DNA from: Anniella stebbinsi
Taxonomy: Eukaryota > Chordata > Lepidosauria > Squamata > Anniellidae
Reading direction: 5' to 3'
DNA: 64,000 nucleotides
Assembly: GCA_029215795.1 (NCBI GenBank)
Contig: JARDYH010000003.1
Span: 91,606,609 to 91,670,608, forward strand
The translations under genes were made by a program, and so were the position numbers. Positions within the stretch are counted from its first letter, which is position 1. Every line of letters starts with the position of its first letter. This document shows positions 11,405 through 21,300 of the stretch, in pieces. The notes under the pieces are model-generated. The model did not search any database. It had not been told where the DNA came from and saw nothing but the letters and a program-made list of their open reading frames with translations.

Positions 11405-11610
11405 TTACTTTATTCACCTGCACCTTCCTCCAAAGAACCTAGAGTGGCAGAGATAGGGGTTAATTCCATTTTATAAGGGCAAACAACCCAGTGAAACAGA
11501 CAAGGCTGAGAGACCACGTGCTGACTTGGGCAGCCACAATGAGCTTCATGTCTGAGCAGGTTTCAGTGGTCTAAGTCCAGTGTTGACTCTATCCCACTAC
11601 ACCACACAAT
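11405..11610 (-). repeat. Degenerate tRNA-SINE relic
   Basis: The order of blocks matches a Sauria-type SINE on the minus strand: TGTGTGGTGTAGTGGGATAG head, a middle with CATGAAGCTCATTGTGG, GTCTCTCAGCCTTGTCTG, then CCATTTTATAA-like and CTTTGGAGGAAGG near the 3' side. Strongly diverged. The head at 11585-11605 is the most convincing part. Confidence 0.45.
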
Positions 11611-12174
11611 CTCAAGTAGCTTCCAATCCTATTCCTAACATGTGCTGCTCCCTTCCCTGCAACATCCCAACACAACCTCAAAGGCAAATCAGGCATCTCA
11701 AGGTATCTCCAAATCTCCACCTGTGAGCATCCAAGTCAAGAAAGCCTGCAGAAGAGGTAAATATTAAAATGAAATAAGAATGGATGTCTTAAACAGTTAA
11801 ACTTGAAAAGTTCACACAATTGTGAACTGCCCCGATTTCAATCCGTGCTGTGGATGGTGCACTCCTTCCTTCCAGCCCCAGCACAGATTGAACATCCTTG
11901 TGGAGAACTGGCCAAGGGACTCAGATATCATGTCTCTAAACTGTAGGCATGTGCCACTTTCCAATGTGAGCAACTCAAATAAAAAGGGAACAATGCATAA
12001 CCAACAATTTCTGCATGCAGCAGCTGATGCAGTATTAGGATCCCAAATCAAATGCATCACAGACACTGTTTGGACATGATTGCCTCATTGATGCCAGTAT
12101 CACCCATCTGCACAAGAAATGAAGGGCCATACACCAGGTGAAAGCCACCAGAATTCATACCTGCCTTCTGTTTG
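11611..12174. other. No recognisable feature
   Basis: AT-rich sequence. Overlapping 84-85-codon ORFs on both strands (11812-12079) show no domain and are judged chance. Confidence 0.35.
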
Positions 12175-12690
12175 CAGCTCTTTCTTTCTTTCATATCTAT
12201 ACCGCCCAATAGCCAAAGCTCTCTGGCTGGTTCACAAAAGTTAAAACCATAAGGTAAAGCATAAAATATAAAATATGGAAGCTTAAAACCACAATTTAAT
12301 ACCACAACATAAAAGTACAACCAGAATAAAACCAAGCAGAAATGCAGAGCTTTAAGATACAGATTTAAAACAGCAAAGTTAAAAGACTAGGATGGCAAAA
12401 TACTAGAATACTGGGAAAATAAAAAAGGTCTTCACCTGGCACCGGAAAGAGTACAGTGTAGGAGCCAGGTGAACCTCTCTAGGGAGCTCATTCCACAGCC
12501 GGGTTATCATAGCAGAAAAGGCCGTCCGCCTGGTAGCCACCCACCTCACTTCCTTTGGCAGGGGCTCACAGAGAAGGACCCCTAAGAATGATTTGGGGTC
12601 TGGGCCAATACATTTGGGAGGAAGGGATCCTTCAGATAACCTGGCCCCAAGCTGTTTAGGACTTTGAATGTTAATACTTTCTGGGATACT
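12175..12690 (-). mobile_element. L2/CR1-like LINE 3' fragment
   Basis: On the minus strand a coding remnant (about 12690 down to 12403) reads through the C-terminal block typical of L2-type reverse transcriptase proteins: AFSAMITRLWNELPREV, LAPTLYSFR, VKTFF. It is followed by a 3' UTR and the squamate LINE tail CTTTGGCTATTGGGCGG, with a polypyrimidine (TTTC) stretch outside. A closely related and better kept copy interrupts the transposase at 14215-14768. The catalytic part of the reverse transcriptase is missing, so this is a dead 5'-truncated copy. L2 rather than CR1 is my judgement from the LHWLP/LWNxLP motif style and is not certain. Confidence 0.75.
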
Positions 12691-12841
12691 CTTCTCATAC
12701 TTTGAGAAGTACAAGTCAGAGTATGCCCACATGTACATTTCTAGGATTACTTACATTCCAAGATTGTTGCCATTACTAGCTGATCCAAACTCCAAAATTA
12801 ATGGGGTCTGGATCCCCACAGATCTGGTTTGGATCAAACAC

Positions 12842-13408
12842 TGTGAGGATCAACACTGTCCTCTCTAGTGTGGGGGAAGGGGTTTCAGGGGGTCAATTGG
12901 ACTCAGAATCAGAAGAACCACCAGCAGGAATTTACCAGCCAACACAGAAAGCGAGGGAGAAGATTCTCCAAGACTCTTCAAGAGTCAAGGATGAATCTTC
13001 CCACGAGATTATAATGGAGAATGCAGATGGCTCAGAGACCATCCTCCCTGACTCCTGAGAACTCAGCCTCTGTCTGAGGGGGAGGGGACATCAGAGTTGG
13101 CAGATCCCAGAGTCTGCCACAGGGTCAAATGGGCAGAGTTGAAAAGAGGTGGGAGGTGATCTCTTATGGTAGCGGCTCACAAGAGGCTCCTCCCAAAAGA
13201 CCACCCCTGAGCTAAAGTGCTTGTTGGATTGTAGGTAACAGTCCTGCTTTAGTTGAAGGCAACTGCCTAGCTTTGTTAGCCAAATTAGGCTTAGGGGATA
13301 GCTCCTAACATTCACACTTCCTTCAGATGTGATGTTTATTTGTTGAATAAAACTTTGTGGATTACACAGCAGATATGTAGTCTCGCGGGAGAGCTTGGAA
13401 TCATGACA
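12842..13408 (+). mobile_element. Solo LTR of a gypsy-like retrotransposon
   Basis: Starts TGTGAGGATC and ends TCATGACA, giving the TG...CA borders of an LTR, and is 567 bp long. Near the start is a short open frame with acidic SESEE-type text, as often found where the pol end runs into the LTR in squamate gypsy-like elements. A polyadenylation signal (GAATAAAACTTTG) lies at about 13346, leaving a U5 of about 60 bp. Flanking 5-mers are aacac and agcac, 4 of 5 identical, so a target duplication is possible but not clean. I saw no internal region or second LTR nearby. A similar 571-bp LTR lies at 49136-49706. Confidence 0.6.
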
Positions 13409-13812
13409 AGCACTACAGTACAGTCCAAAATGGATCCAATATTACCTTTACCTTATTCCACACCATGTATGCCATCCTACATATTCCTGGCTTCAGCAGT
13501 TAGCCACATACACCTGTGTGTGTGTTACTGGCCACTGCATTTAAAGGATGTGCTGCTGGGCTGCTACTTGTCTCTGCTCAGGATTTTTGACCCCTGCAGG
13601 AAGGATGTTCACCCAGCAAGGCCCAAAAGTAGGTATACAGTTGTTTAGAATGTTGATGGGAGGGGGAGAGAATGTGTGAGTAGAAGATGTGTGGGTGGAG
13701 TCAGAATGACAGTTGGGAAGAGTGACAGGTGGTGACATGTGAGGGGAGTGAGGCCCAAAAGTAGGTACAGTTGTTTAGTTTTTTAGTTGTTGTTTTTTTA
13801 CTGATATTGTGA

Positions 13813-14163
13813 ATGATGGCAGCGTACTTGTGTCAAGAACAAAGAAAGTGGATTCTAAAGCAGTCCTTGAAGACTGAAAATGCCGAGCGGGTGCGCACAG
13901 CGTGGCAAGAAGCATCTGACACTCCTCCACCAACATGTCTGACAATTTATCGTCTTAGAGATAAATTTGAAGCAACGGGTGCAGTGGCTAATGCACCAAA
14001 ATCTGGACGTCCTAGGACGTCTATGACAGAGGAAAATGAGATGAGAGTCGCTTTGACATTTGTGAACAGTCCGAAAAAGTCCACACGACGTGCGTCTAAG
14101 CAGCTATCCATAACTAGAACGTCCTTGCAACGCTTAATGCGTAAATTGAAATTGAAGCCGTAA
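13813..14163 (+). pseudogene. Transposase N-terminal part (helix-turn-helix, DUF4817-like)
   Basis: Encodes about 116 residues from MMAAYLCQEQRKWILK. The text is typical of the N-terminal DNA-binding module of an arthropod-style Tc1/mariner-related family: an N-terminal EQR-ILK helix, then TIYRLRDKFEATGAV (first helix-turn-helix, about residues 52-66), the GRPR AT-hook-like motif near residue 77, and STRRASKQLSITRTSLQRLM (second helix-turn-helix, about 96-115). An in-frame TAA at 14161 breaks the frame just before the linker. Bases after the stop still encode the expected linker until the LINE starts, so the break came from decay. This domain pairing is known mainly in insect elements, which makes the source of this copy interesting. 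Confidence 0.8.
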
Positions 14164-14214
14164 CGTCCAAGCTGTTACATGGTCTTCTGGAGGACGACCC
14201 AGACCGTCAGTTGC

Positions 14215-14768
14215 AATTTATTTATTTATTTATTTATTTATTGCATTTTTATACCACCCCATAGCCGAAGCTCTCTGGGCGGTTCACAAAAATTAAAACC
14301 ATTAAATAATTTTAAAAATATAAAACAAGCCACAATCTAAAAACACAGAATAACATACAATATAAAAACACAACCAGAATAAAACCAAGCAGCAGGAATT
14401 AATACAGATTAAAATACAAATTTAAAACAGCAAGGATTAAAATTGAGTTAATTTAACTGTTAAAATACTGGGAGAATAAAAAGGTCTTCACCTGGCGACG
14501 AAAAGAGTACAAAGTAGGCGCCAGGCGAACCTCTCTGGGGAGCTCATTCCACAGCTGGGGTGCCACAGCGGAGAAAGCCCTCCTCCTAGTGGCCACCTGC
14601 CTCACTTCCTTTGGCAGGGGCTCACAGAGAAGGACCCCTGTAGATGATCTTAGGGTCCAGGCAGCTACATATGGGAGGAGGCGTTCCTTTAGATAACCTG
14701 GCCCCAAGCCTTTTAGGGCTTTAAATGTTAGTACCAGCACTTTGAATTGGGCCCGGACCTGGATCATT
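14215..14768 (-). mobile_element. L2/CR1-like LINE inserted into the transposase
   Basis: On the minus strand the copy runs from a 5'-truncated coding end (starting near 14767) to a (TAAA)n tail at 14215-14241. The encoded C-terminal block includes FKVLVLTFKALKGLGPGYL, RLLPY, LWNELPREVRLAPTLYSFR and VKTFLFSQYF, matching the block in the copies at 12175 and 32390. The tail CTCTGGGCGGTTCAC and TATGGGGTGGTA is the usual squamate L2-type 3' end. Joining the transposase text on the two sides restores a continuous frame around LQF-CEMM, so the insertion point is at about 14214/14768, with a very short att-type duplication at most. The insertion postdates the transposon. Confidence 0.8.
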
Positions 14769-15409
14769 CTGTGAGATGATGCTTAACCAAATCTCTAATG
14801 AACCAGACCTTCTTGATAAGATCGTCTGGTCAGATGAGGCTTCTTTCAAGTTGTCAGGCCACGTGAACAGGCATAACTGTGTGTATTGGGCAGATGAAAA
14901 TCCTCATTTGACTATCACATTTCAACTGAACCAGCCAGGCGTCACAGTGTGGGTTGCACTGTCCAGCGAAGGTGTTGTAGGACCGGTTTTCTTCCATACA
15001 ACTGTGGATAATAACAATTACCTAAACATGTTATCCACAACTCAGAACCAGGACTAACTTCGCCGAACTGCTCTTCCAACAAGTTGGGGCACCTCCTCAT
15101 TATGCTTCTGCAGTAAGGGACTATCTTGACAACACCTTCCCACAGCATTGGATCGGACGACGTGGCAGCATTGAATGGCCGCCACGTTCACCCAACTTAA
15201 CACCAATGGACTTCTTTTTTGGGGGCGTAGTAAAGAATAAGGTTTTTGAGAGACATCCCCAGACAGTGAACGAATTAAAAGAGTTCCTCTCGGAAGCATT
15301 TATGGACATTGATGCAGACCAGAATTTGTGTCGTACTGTGTGCCACAGTGTTCTGAACAGGTTCGAGGAATGTTGCCACGTTGATGGAATATATTTTGAG
15401 CCCTTATGA
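14768..15409 (+). pseudogene. Transposase catalytic part (DDE), frameshifted
   Basis: Continues the transposase after the LINE. The first block (to 15057) has VWSDEASFKLSGHVNRHN, carrying the first catalytic Asp, and VTVWVALSSEGVVGPVFF. A +1 frameshift near 15055 follows, then the frame 15059-15409 reads QQVGAPPHYA, WPPRSPNLTPMDFFFGG and VKNKVFERHPQTVNELK, ending in the usual CxxxxGxxFE-type tail. In relatives the second acid lies in QDGAPPH and the third in RSPDLTPLD. Here they are Val and Asn, so two of three catalytic acids are lost in addition to the frameshift. The copy cannot be active. The match to the IS630/Tc1/mariner DDE_3 fold is by motif. Confidence 0.8.
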
Positions 15410-15494
15410 GATTAAACAGTGTTAAACAAATGTAAATGTAATAAACAATGTAATAAAGTGCAAATAAACTACACTGTATACCTACTTTTGGGCC

Positions 15495-16821
15495 ACTTGG
15501 TATTTTCAACTGCTGTGTACACCGCTAATGTGAAGCAGGAACATAACAAGAAGCAATGGATAACCCAGCATTACATAAAACAATTCAGACTGCAGGAAAT
15601 GTGGAGATTACAGTACTAAAGGTAGCACATATATTAACTACACCACTAAAAGCAGGGGTAAAATTGAAACTTGGCCTAACAAGCTATGGTATCAAGGACT
15701 ACAGATGCAGGCATCATCACAAAAACATGAAGAACGCTGAACTGCATGCTACCTTATACATTGCACTAAGCTTGGTGACAATGCAAGATAACAACAAACT
15801 CAGCAGGATTTTCCAATGTAGCAGATTGTTCTTATTGCCCCATCTTCAGATGATCAGATTTTGTTACAACGCTTTAATGCCTTTCTTTATGAATTAACCA
15901 TCTGTTCAATAACATAAGAAAGCCAGACTAAGACAAATCACACACACACACATCCCTACCACAAACACTCTGGTTCTTTAATATGAAACATCCCCAATGA
16001 GTATAGAAATACGGACCTGTAACATCAGACTTTATGCAAATTGGCATTTTTCCTGTAGCCTAATTTTATCTGATTAGCACAAAGAGATTAGGAGAGAATG
16101 GTTACTCTACCCAATGATTACTCCACCACAACACACACAAATTACGGGGCTGGAAACTAGCTAGCAAAACAAGAACATCCAAATAAAATAAAATCTTTTA
16201 AGTGTCACATGCATTTGATTAAGCTTTTTCTTCTCCTATAAAAATCCCAGTGGAACAGCTGTGGAGAAGACTTAAGAATCTTAATCTAGTTCAACTTTAA
16301 GAAGATTGCCAAAAATAATTCAACCTATACAACTGTTTTAATGCGACAGTCACCATAAAAAGAGAGATCCATGACATAGATTATAAAAATTACATACCCC
16401 CCCCAAAAAAAAGATACCATGGAGTACCAGGAGCATAATAAAAGCTTCAAAATATACAGGGTTTGGAAAAGTATGAGCTTTTGTGAGTTTAAAGAGGAAG
16501 GAATAATCAAAGATCAGCCAGTATTTATGGGAACAGTAATTATATCATCTGTTTTAATAGACTCTTTTAATCATGTAATCTGCTTCAGAGTAACATGACA
16601 TTAGGTTGCTATGCAAATTTACTGCTAGCAGTCTGTCAGACAAAATAATTTAAGTATCAACAATCAAATCAGATTTACTTGGAAAAGAGCATAAGACATA
16701 ATTTTAGCTGAACCCAATTTCACCATCTCATCTTACAACCACCAGAAGCCCAATTCTTGATTTTTTTCCCAATATATTATTTGCAAAGGTGACGTTTTAA
16801 TAAAGCTACCTCACACAATGA
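15495..16821. other. No recognisable feature
   Basis: AT-rich, intron-like sequence. Short ORFs such as 15556-15897 (plus) have no recognisable domain. Confidence 0.4.
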
Positions 16822-17050
16822 CCTGGTTTGCACTACGCAACAGCCTATCATGGCTTAATTTACCTGTGGGGGCTGGCACATCATGCTGAGCACCCATGGG
16901 CACCATCTTTGCATGGCACCCACAGGGACCTGGCTTGTTGTGTCATGCAAAACCAGGATGCATGGATTGTTTGAGGGTTATTTGAAGTTTGTCTGACCAT
17001 CCAACAACTCCTATTACCTAGGTTCACATGACACAGCAAGACAAAGCAAG
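16822..17050. mobile_element. GACAACAC-superfamily MITE
   Basis: The left tip TGGTTTGCACTACGCAACAG and right end GGTTCACATGACACAGCAAG show the superfamily style, with GCTTGTTGTGTCATGCAAAAC inside. Pairing between the ends is imperfect. The interior resembles copies at 40361-40880 (ATGGGTGCCACTTTGCATATCC there). Confidence 0.4.
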
Positions 17051-17822
17051 CCAGGCGCCCTCTGGCATCATGAACTTTTTATATATAAATTTTAAAAAAA
17101 TATTGCAGCACCGTAGACTTATTATGGCAAACCATGGCATAACTTTCCATGGACAACAGTCCGCTACATAAAATGCATGAAGTGTTATTCTGACTTGGCC
17201 GTTGTAGGTAATTGTTGTAGGTAATCACAAATAATTGTGATTGTTGGGGGGCAAAAGCAATGAAAAGCAAGTAGTACCATATGTGACACTTGTGTAAAAG
17301 TGGCCATTCTAAATTAGTGCTCTGACTTTTTACATGTGAAAAAGGGGTAGGAGAGAATTAAGTCCATCTTTCAGCAAGAATATGAAAGTACCAGAATTTC
17401 TTGCTTGCATAAACTACACACTTTTCCCATACACCGTTATTCAATGCATTATGAGTTCGAAAACTGGTGTGAACACAAACTACAGCTCACAGTACGAAGC
17501 TGCAGTACATGCCGTATGTTCAACTATAGCTTATGAGGATTTGCCAACTCAAGGAAAAAAATCCCTCAGTTTATCATGCAAATGTTCCTCAACCTAGCTA
17601 TTTCAAGATAAAGAATACAACTGTTTTTCCTCAGTGTTGACAGTGCCTTAATTATCTCTCTACAAACATACATAGAAGATGGAAACCCCTCTTCAAACTT
17701 TTCCTCTCAGCTGCTACTTTACCCTAAAGCCACTTTGAAATCAGCTAAAGCCCTGTACAAACAAAGGTGTTGACTATCCATTTCAAAAACTGTCACGAAG
17801 GATCACATGCAAAATTGTCTGA

Positions 17823-17907
17823 GGGCACAATCCCTATGCTAGCTGAGGAATGCTAGGAGTTGTAGGATTCCCCCCCCCCCCCATCTAAACATGGATAGGA
17901 CTGCACC
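17823..17907. repeat. Short palindromic MITE, GGGCACAATCCTATGC family
   Basis: GGGCACAATCCCTATGC on the left and CATGGATAGGACTGCACC on the right are diverged inverted repeats around a GGAGTTGTAGGA core and a C13 run. It is the same family as 35096-35213 and 42131-42223. Confidence 0.55.
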
Positions 17908-18093
17908 TTGGTGGTAGATACTTACTTCTATTAATATTTAGTTGTGAATAGTTACGTAATAAAATTCAATTCAAAGATACGTTTGTAGGACATAGAACTC
18001 ATAAATGTATTTCTGTTAGTTTGCTTAGATGCTTCTTCTTCAAGACTTCCTGAGAAAGGTCTATTGATGTGGCACTGTTCCACAGGCTAGTAA

Positions 18094-18124
<31 letters not shown>

Positions 18125-18329
18125 AACTGTTAAGACAGTTCTGAAAGCCAACAAAATAGTTAGTGAGGGAATTCTCTTGTGAAATTATTTTACAATAAAG
18201 CCTGAGCTACTTTTAAGAGGCAAATGTGAAATGCTGACATTGAAGACTGCCACTTTCTTGGCCTCCGCTTCAGAAATTGATTATCTTCTTTCTAATCTAG
18301 TTATACATCTGCTCTTTTAAACTCCAAGA
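17908..18329. repeat. Non-coding, with an (AAAT)n microsatellite
   Basis: An (AAAT)n tract lies at 18092-18124. I see no other nameable feature here. Confidence 0.6.
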
Positions 18330-18550
18330 CACGGTTTGCACATAATGGCGGCAAATTGTGGATTAATTACAAGTTAGGTTAACTTTAGTTTCTTTAAGTC
18401 ACAATTAACCTATAAGTCACAATTAACCTATAGTGTCTGAGTTCTTGGATGTCACATATTCAAAAAGGCTGCACAACCACCTGGCACACGCTATGACAAA
18501 TCTTGGGTTAATTAACCCAGAATTTGCCACCATTTCATGCAAACAGCCCC
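18330..18550. mobile_element. MITE, TTTGCACATAATGG subtype
   Basis: Left arm ACGGTTTGCACATAATGGCGGCAAATTGTGG and right arm GCAGAATTTGCCACCATTTCATGCAAACAG-like text pair over about 30 bp with mismatches. The interior has two tandem copies of AAGTCACAATTAACCTATA. It belongs to the loose superfamily by the GGTTTGCACA tip. Confidence 0.5.
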
Positions 18551-18972
18551 TTTATCTTTAAACTAGGCACATGCTCACATAAGAAACTCATCAACAACTA
18601 TTTTGATAAACATGCTGTAACAAAGTTACCTGTTTCTTTAGTTAACCTGTTTTATTATGTTAATATGAATGTATTTAGTTTTCAGAAACTGCTTATTCAG
18701 GTAATGAAGGGTTACTGTGGATAGCAGGAGAGGGCTTGTGTGTGTTTGGCTGTTTGGTTTTACTTGGAGCGTGGGGGAAATGAGTAATGTAGCAGTAGAT
18801 TTTTCTGTTTGGTGAGTTTAGTGTTTTGAGATAGAGTTTAAAATTTGGCAAAGGACCTTTTTAATTTTGAAGGAGAATTTAGAGGCATAGTGAGGCAGGC
18901 TTAGGCTATTTGTTAATCATCCACATAAATAATAACACCATCTATAGTACTGAAGCATCATCTTGTATATAA

Positions 18973-19292
18973 TAGGCTGACCATCTGAAAAGGAGGACAG
19001 GGCTCATATAACTTTAACAGTTGTAGAGAAAAGGGAATTTCAGCCAGTGTCATTTGTATGCAATTAGTTCCTGGTGAAATTCCCTCTTCATCACAACAGT
19101 TAAAGGTGCAGACACTATAGTAGAGTGACCATATACAAAAGAAGGCAGGGCCCCAGCAACTTTAACTGTTGTGAAGAAGAAGGAATTTCACCTGGAACTA
19201 ATTGCATGCAAATGACACTGGCTGAAATTCCCTTTTCTCTACAACTGTTAAAGTTACAGGAGCCCTGTCCTCCTTTTCAGATGGTCAGCCTA
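18973..19292. mobile_element. 320-bp palindromic hAT-like MITE, perfect 8-bp TSD
   Basis: Begins TAGGCTGACCATCTG and ends CAGATGGTCAGCCTA. The direct flanks 18965-18972 and 19293-19300 are both GTATATAA, a perfect 8-bp target duplication typical of hAT elements. Nearly the whole element folds on itself: the left arm AACAGTTGTAGAGAAAAGGG and AATTTCAGCCAGTGTCATTT recur inverted on the right. A loop of about 40 bp near the centre has AGAGTGACCATATACAAAAG on one side only, so the element has an orientation. A 111-codon ORF (19125-19460) is repeat-derived. Other copies: 52312, 53922, 55130, 55557, 56638 and a rearranged one at 47305. Confidence 0.9.
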
Positions 19293-19300
19293 GTATATAA

Positions 19301-20754
19301 TACATTTTTATTTTGTGTTATTGAGTTAAACCCAGCTTGGTCTCCGTTTATGCTACCACATACAATGCCACTTTACAGCCAGCACCCACTTCCCCAAACA
19401 AGAAATTATAGTAACAGTGATAGTTTTGACATACATTTGGCATTGACAGAGGCAGGTTAGTAAGTTAGCCAGGTCAGTGTGTACGGCTGACTTGGCGGTG
19501 TCGTCCCATTCCTTGGGCTTGTTGTCCTAGGCAACAGGTGAAAGCTTGGGTAAAGCAGGGACAGATGTCACACATGTATTTAAAAATATGATGCTATGTG
19601 CCATTAATGTTATTCTGATGAAACTGATGTGTGTGCATATAGAACAGAGTCACAGAGAATCTGAAGGGAAATAGAGAATAAGGGTCAAAACAGATGTAAA
19701 TCAAAGAGAGGCTTGCAGTGCTTTGAATGTAGTTTGGTCTCTTATTGTATATGTGTCTGTAGCACAGCAATAAACTTAACACAAGACACATGTGACAGGC
19801 AGCTTCCACTGAAGGGAATTAGCGGTGGTGAAGGGACAAATGAACCAGTTCCCTCCCTCTTCCTCCTTCCCTCCCACACAATGAACTAGTTTACCAGTCC
19901 CCTAATGCGGCAGCCATGTCCTAATTCTGAATCCCAAGATGAAAGGACTCCACCTCAGAATATCAGTTGGGGGGTCACTTTGTTCCCCAACAGGAAGAGG
20001 CAGCAATGACAGAGCAGCCAGTATCTGTAGCATATATGTTGTCCAATTCACCACTCGACCACTAATGATTTATTTAAAAACTTAATAGGGTTTGTTGTGC
20101 CTTCATAAATCAAAGGCTACACTCTGCTCAACAAGTTTATCAACAGCCTTGAGAAAGATAAACGGAAATACTCTTCCAAAGTATTTGCTGCCACCTGTAT
20201 TATATGCCTTTCAATGAGCAGCACAGTGTCAAACAATATATTCTATCAAAGTATTTTGAACACAAGCCCTGCTCTACCAAGAGTGGAGTAGCGATTTCAT
20301 CCTTTACCCCCAATTTAACTATTAAAAGGCTTTAAAACCTATCAGCACTGTCACTTTACAAGAACCTTCCTTCCTCTTGCATCAAATTTCAAACTGCCCA
20401 CTGTAAGCTACCATTCGCTATGTGCTTACTATCTACCCAAAAAACTGTCGAAATTAAACCCTGGAAGTTCTGTTGGTTTCAAATGGAAATTAAGCAGGTG
20501 CTTCATGTTTTTTTTTTAAAAGTGGGACATTTAATTGCTCAGTTTCACCTGGAATTATGCCAGTAGTCAGTTGCAAGAATTGATCCAGATATTCAAAACT
20601 GGTCTGTTCACTTCCTCCTCCTGAAATGGTTCACTATGATAGGTAGGACAAGTGCCTATGACATAAAACTTGGAGGGAAAGACATTGAACTTATAATCAC
20701 ACAGTGATTCCCAAATACCCTTTTTCCCTAGCAACATTAAGGAAAATGCTCCCT
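19301..20754. other. No recognisable feature
   Basis: AT-rich non-coding sequence. Minor simple runs only. Confidence 0.4.
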
Positions 20755-20830
20755 CAGGATTAGGAGTAGGAAACCTGGAGCCCTCCAGATGTTGTTGGAC
20801 TCCAACTCCCACAAGTTCTCCACCCATGCT
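20755..20830. repeat. Fragment of the AGATGTTGTTGGACT repeat
   Basis: CCCTCCAGATGTTGTTGGAC followed by TCCAACTCCCACAAGTTCTC matches one arm of a palindromic repeat very common in squamates. The other arm is absent. A diverged two-armed copy is at 32108-32230. Confidence 0.55.
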
Positions 20831-20939
20831 CTATGCATACCTGGAGACCATTCTGAGATCACCAGCCAACACACCAATCTTCTCCCTTTGCCTTCTCCAC
20901 TTTTTGAATACCTGAAAATTCCAAGCTCTTAACTGCCAG

Positions 20940-21300
20940 ATAACAAGGCCAACTTCAACTGTCACAATGTCCTGTGACTACCATGGGAGGTGGAGGGAGA
21001 AGCACACCCTGGTCTTTGTCACCAACCAGAAGATCAAGGACTGCTCAGTTAGCTGCAGCACCTCTTTCAAGGCAAGATCACCAGCAAGAAGGATAGCCTG
21101 GCCCCAACTGGAAATGAGTGCCTGCTTACAACACACCACTTGCATTGTCAAACTGATCTCCCTGCTTTACTATGCTCCTTCTGCTCCCCTTCTCTTGTGT
21201 GTTTTGAGCCTGAGGGAAGCGTCACTCTTTTAACTGACGGGAGCTGCTTTGGGAGCCAATATTGGTCTGAAGAGGATAAAAATATAAACAAATAAACAAA
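20940..21300 (+). repeat. Retroposon 3' part (pair with 9790-10200)
   Basis: Shares block order with 9790-10200 (AAGATCACCAGCAAGAAGGA, then TGCCTGCTTACAACACACCAC). It ends in GAGCTGCTTTGGGAGCC and an A-rich tail with AAACAAATAAACAAAT. Family unknown. The tail suggests L2- or CR1-type retroposition. Confidence 0.45.

Larger units (their letters stand above)
13620..15494 (+). mobile_element. Tc1/mariner-superfamily element, decayed
   Basis: The right end ACTGTATACCTACTTTTGGG (ending 15494) is the inverted copy of GGCCCAAAAGTAGGTATACA at 13620. A second near-identical left end, GGCCCAAAAGTAGGTACAG, sits 133 bp further in at 13752, so the left terminus is doubled. Between the ends lies a two-part transposase (13813-14163 and 14768-15409) interrupted by a LINE insertion (14215-14768). 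No TA flanks either terminus, which is unusual for the superfamily and may mean that the true edges differ from those given. The 103 bp between the two left ends is purine-rich and matches nothing at the right end. Confidence 0.8.
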
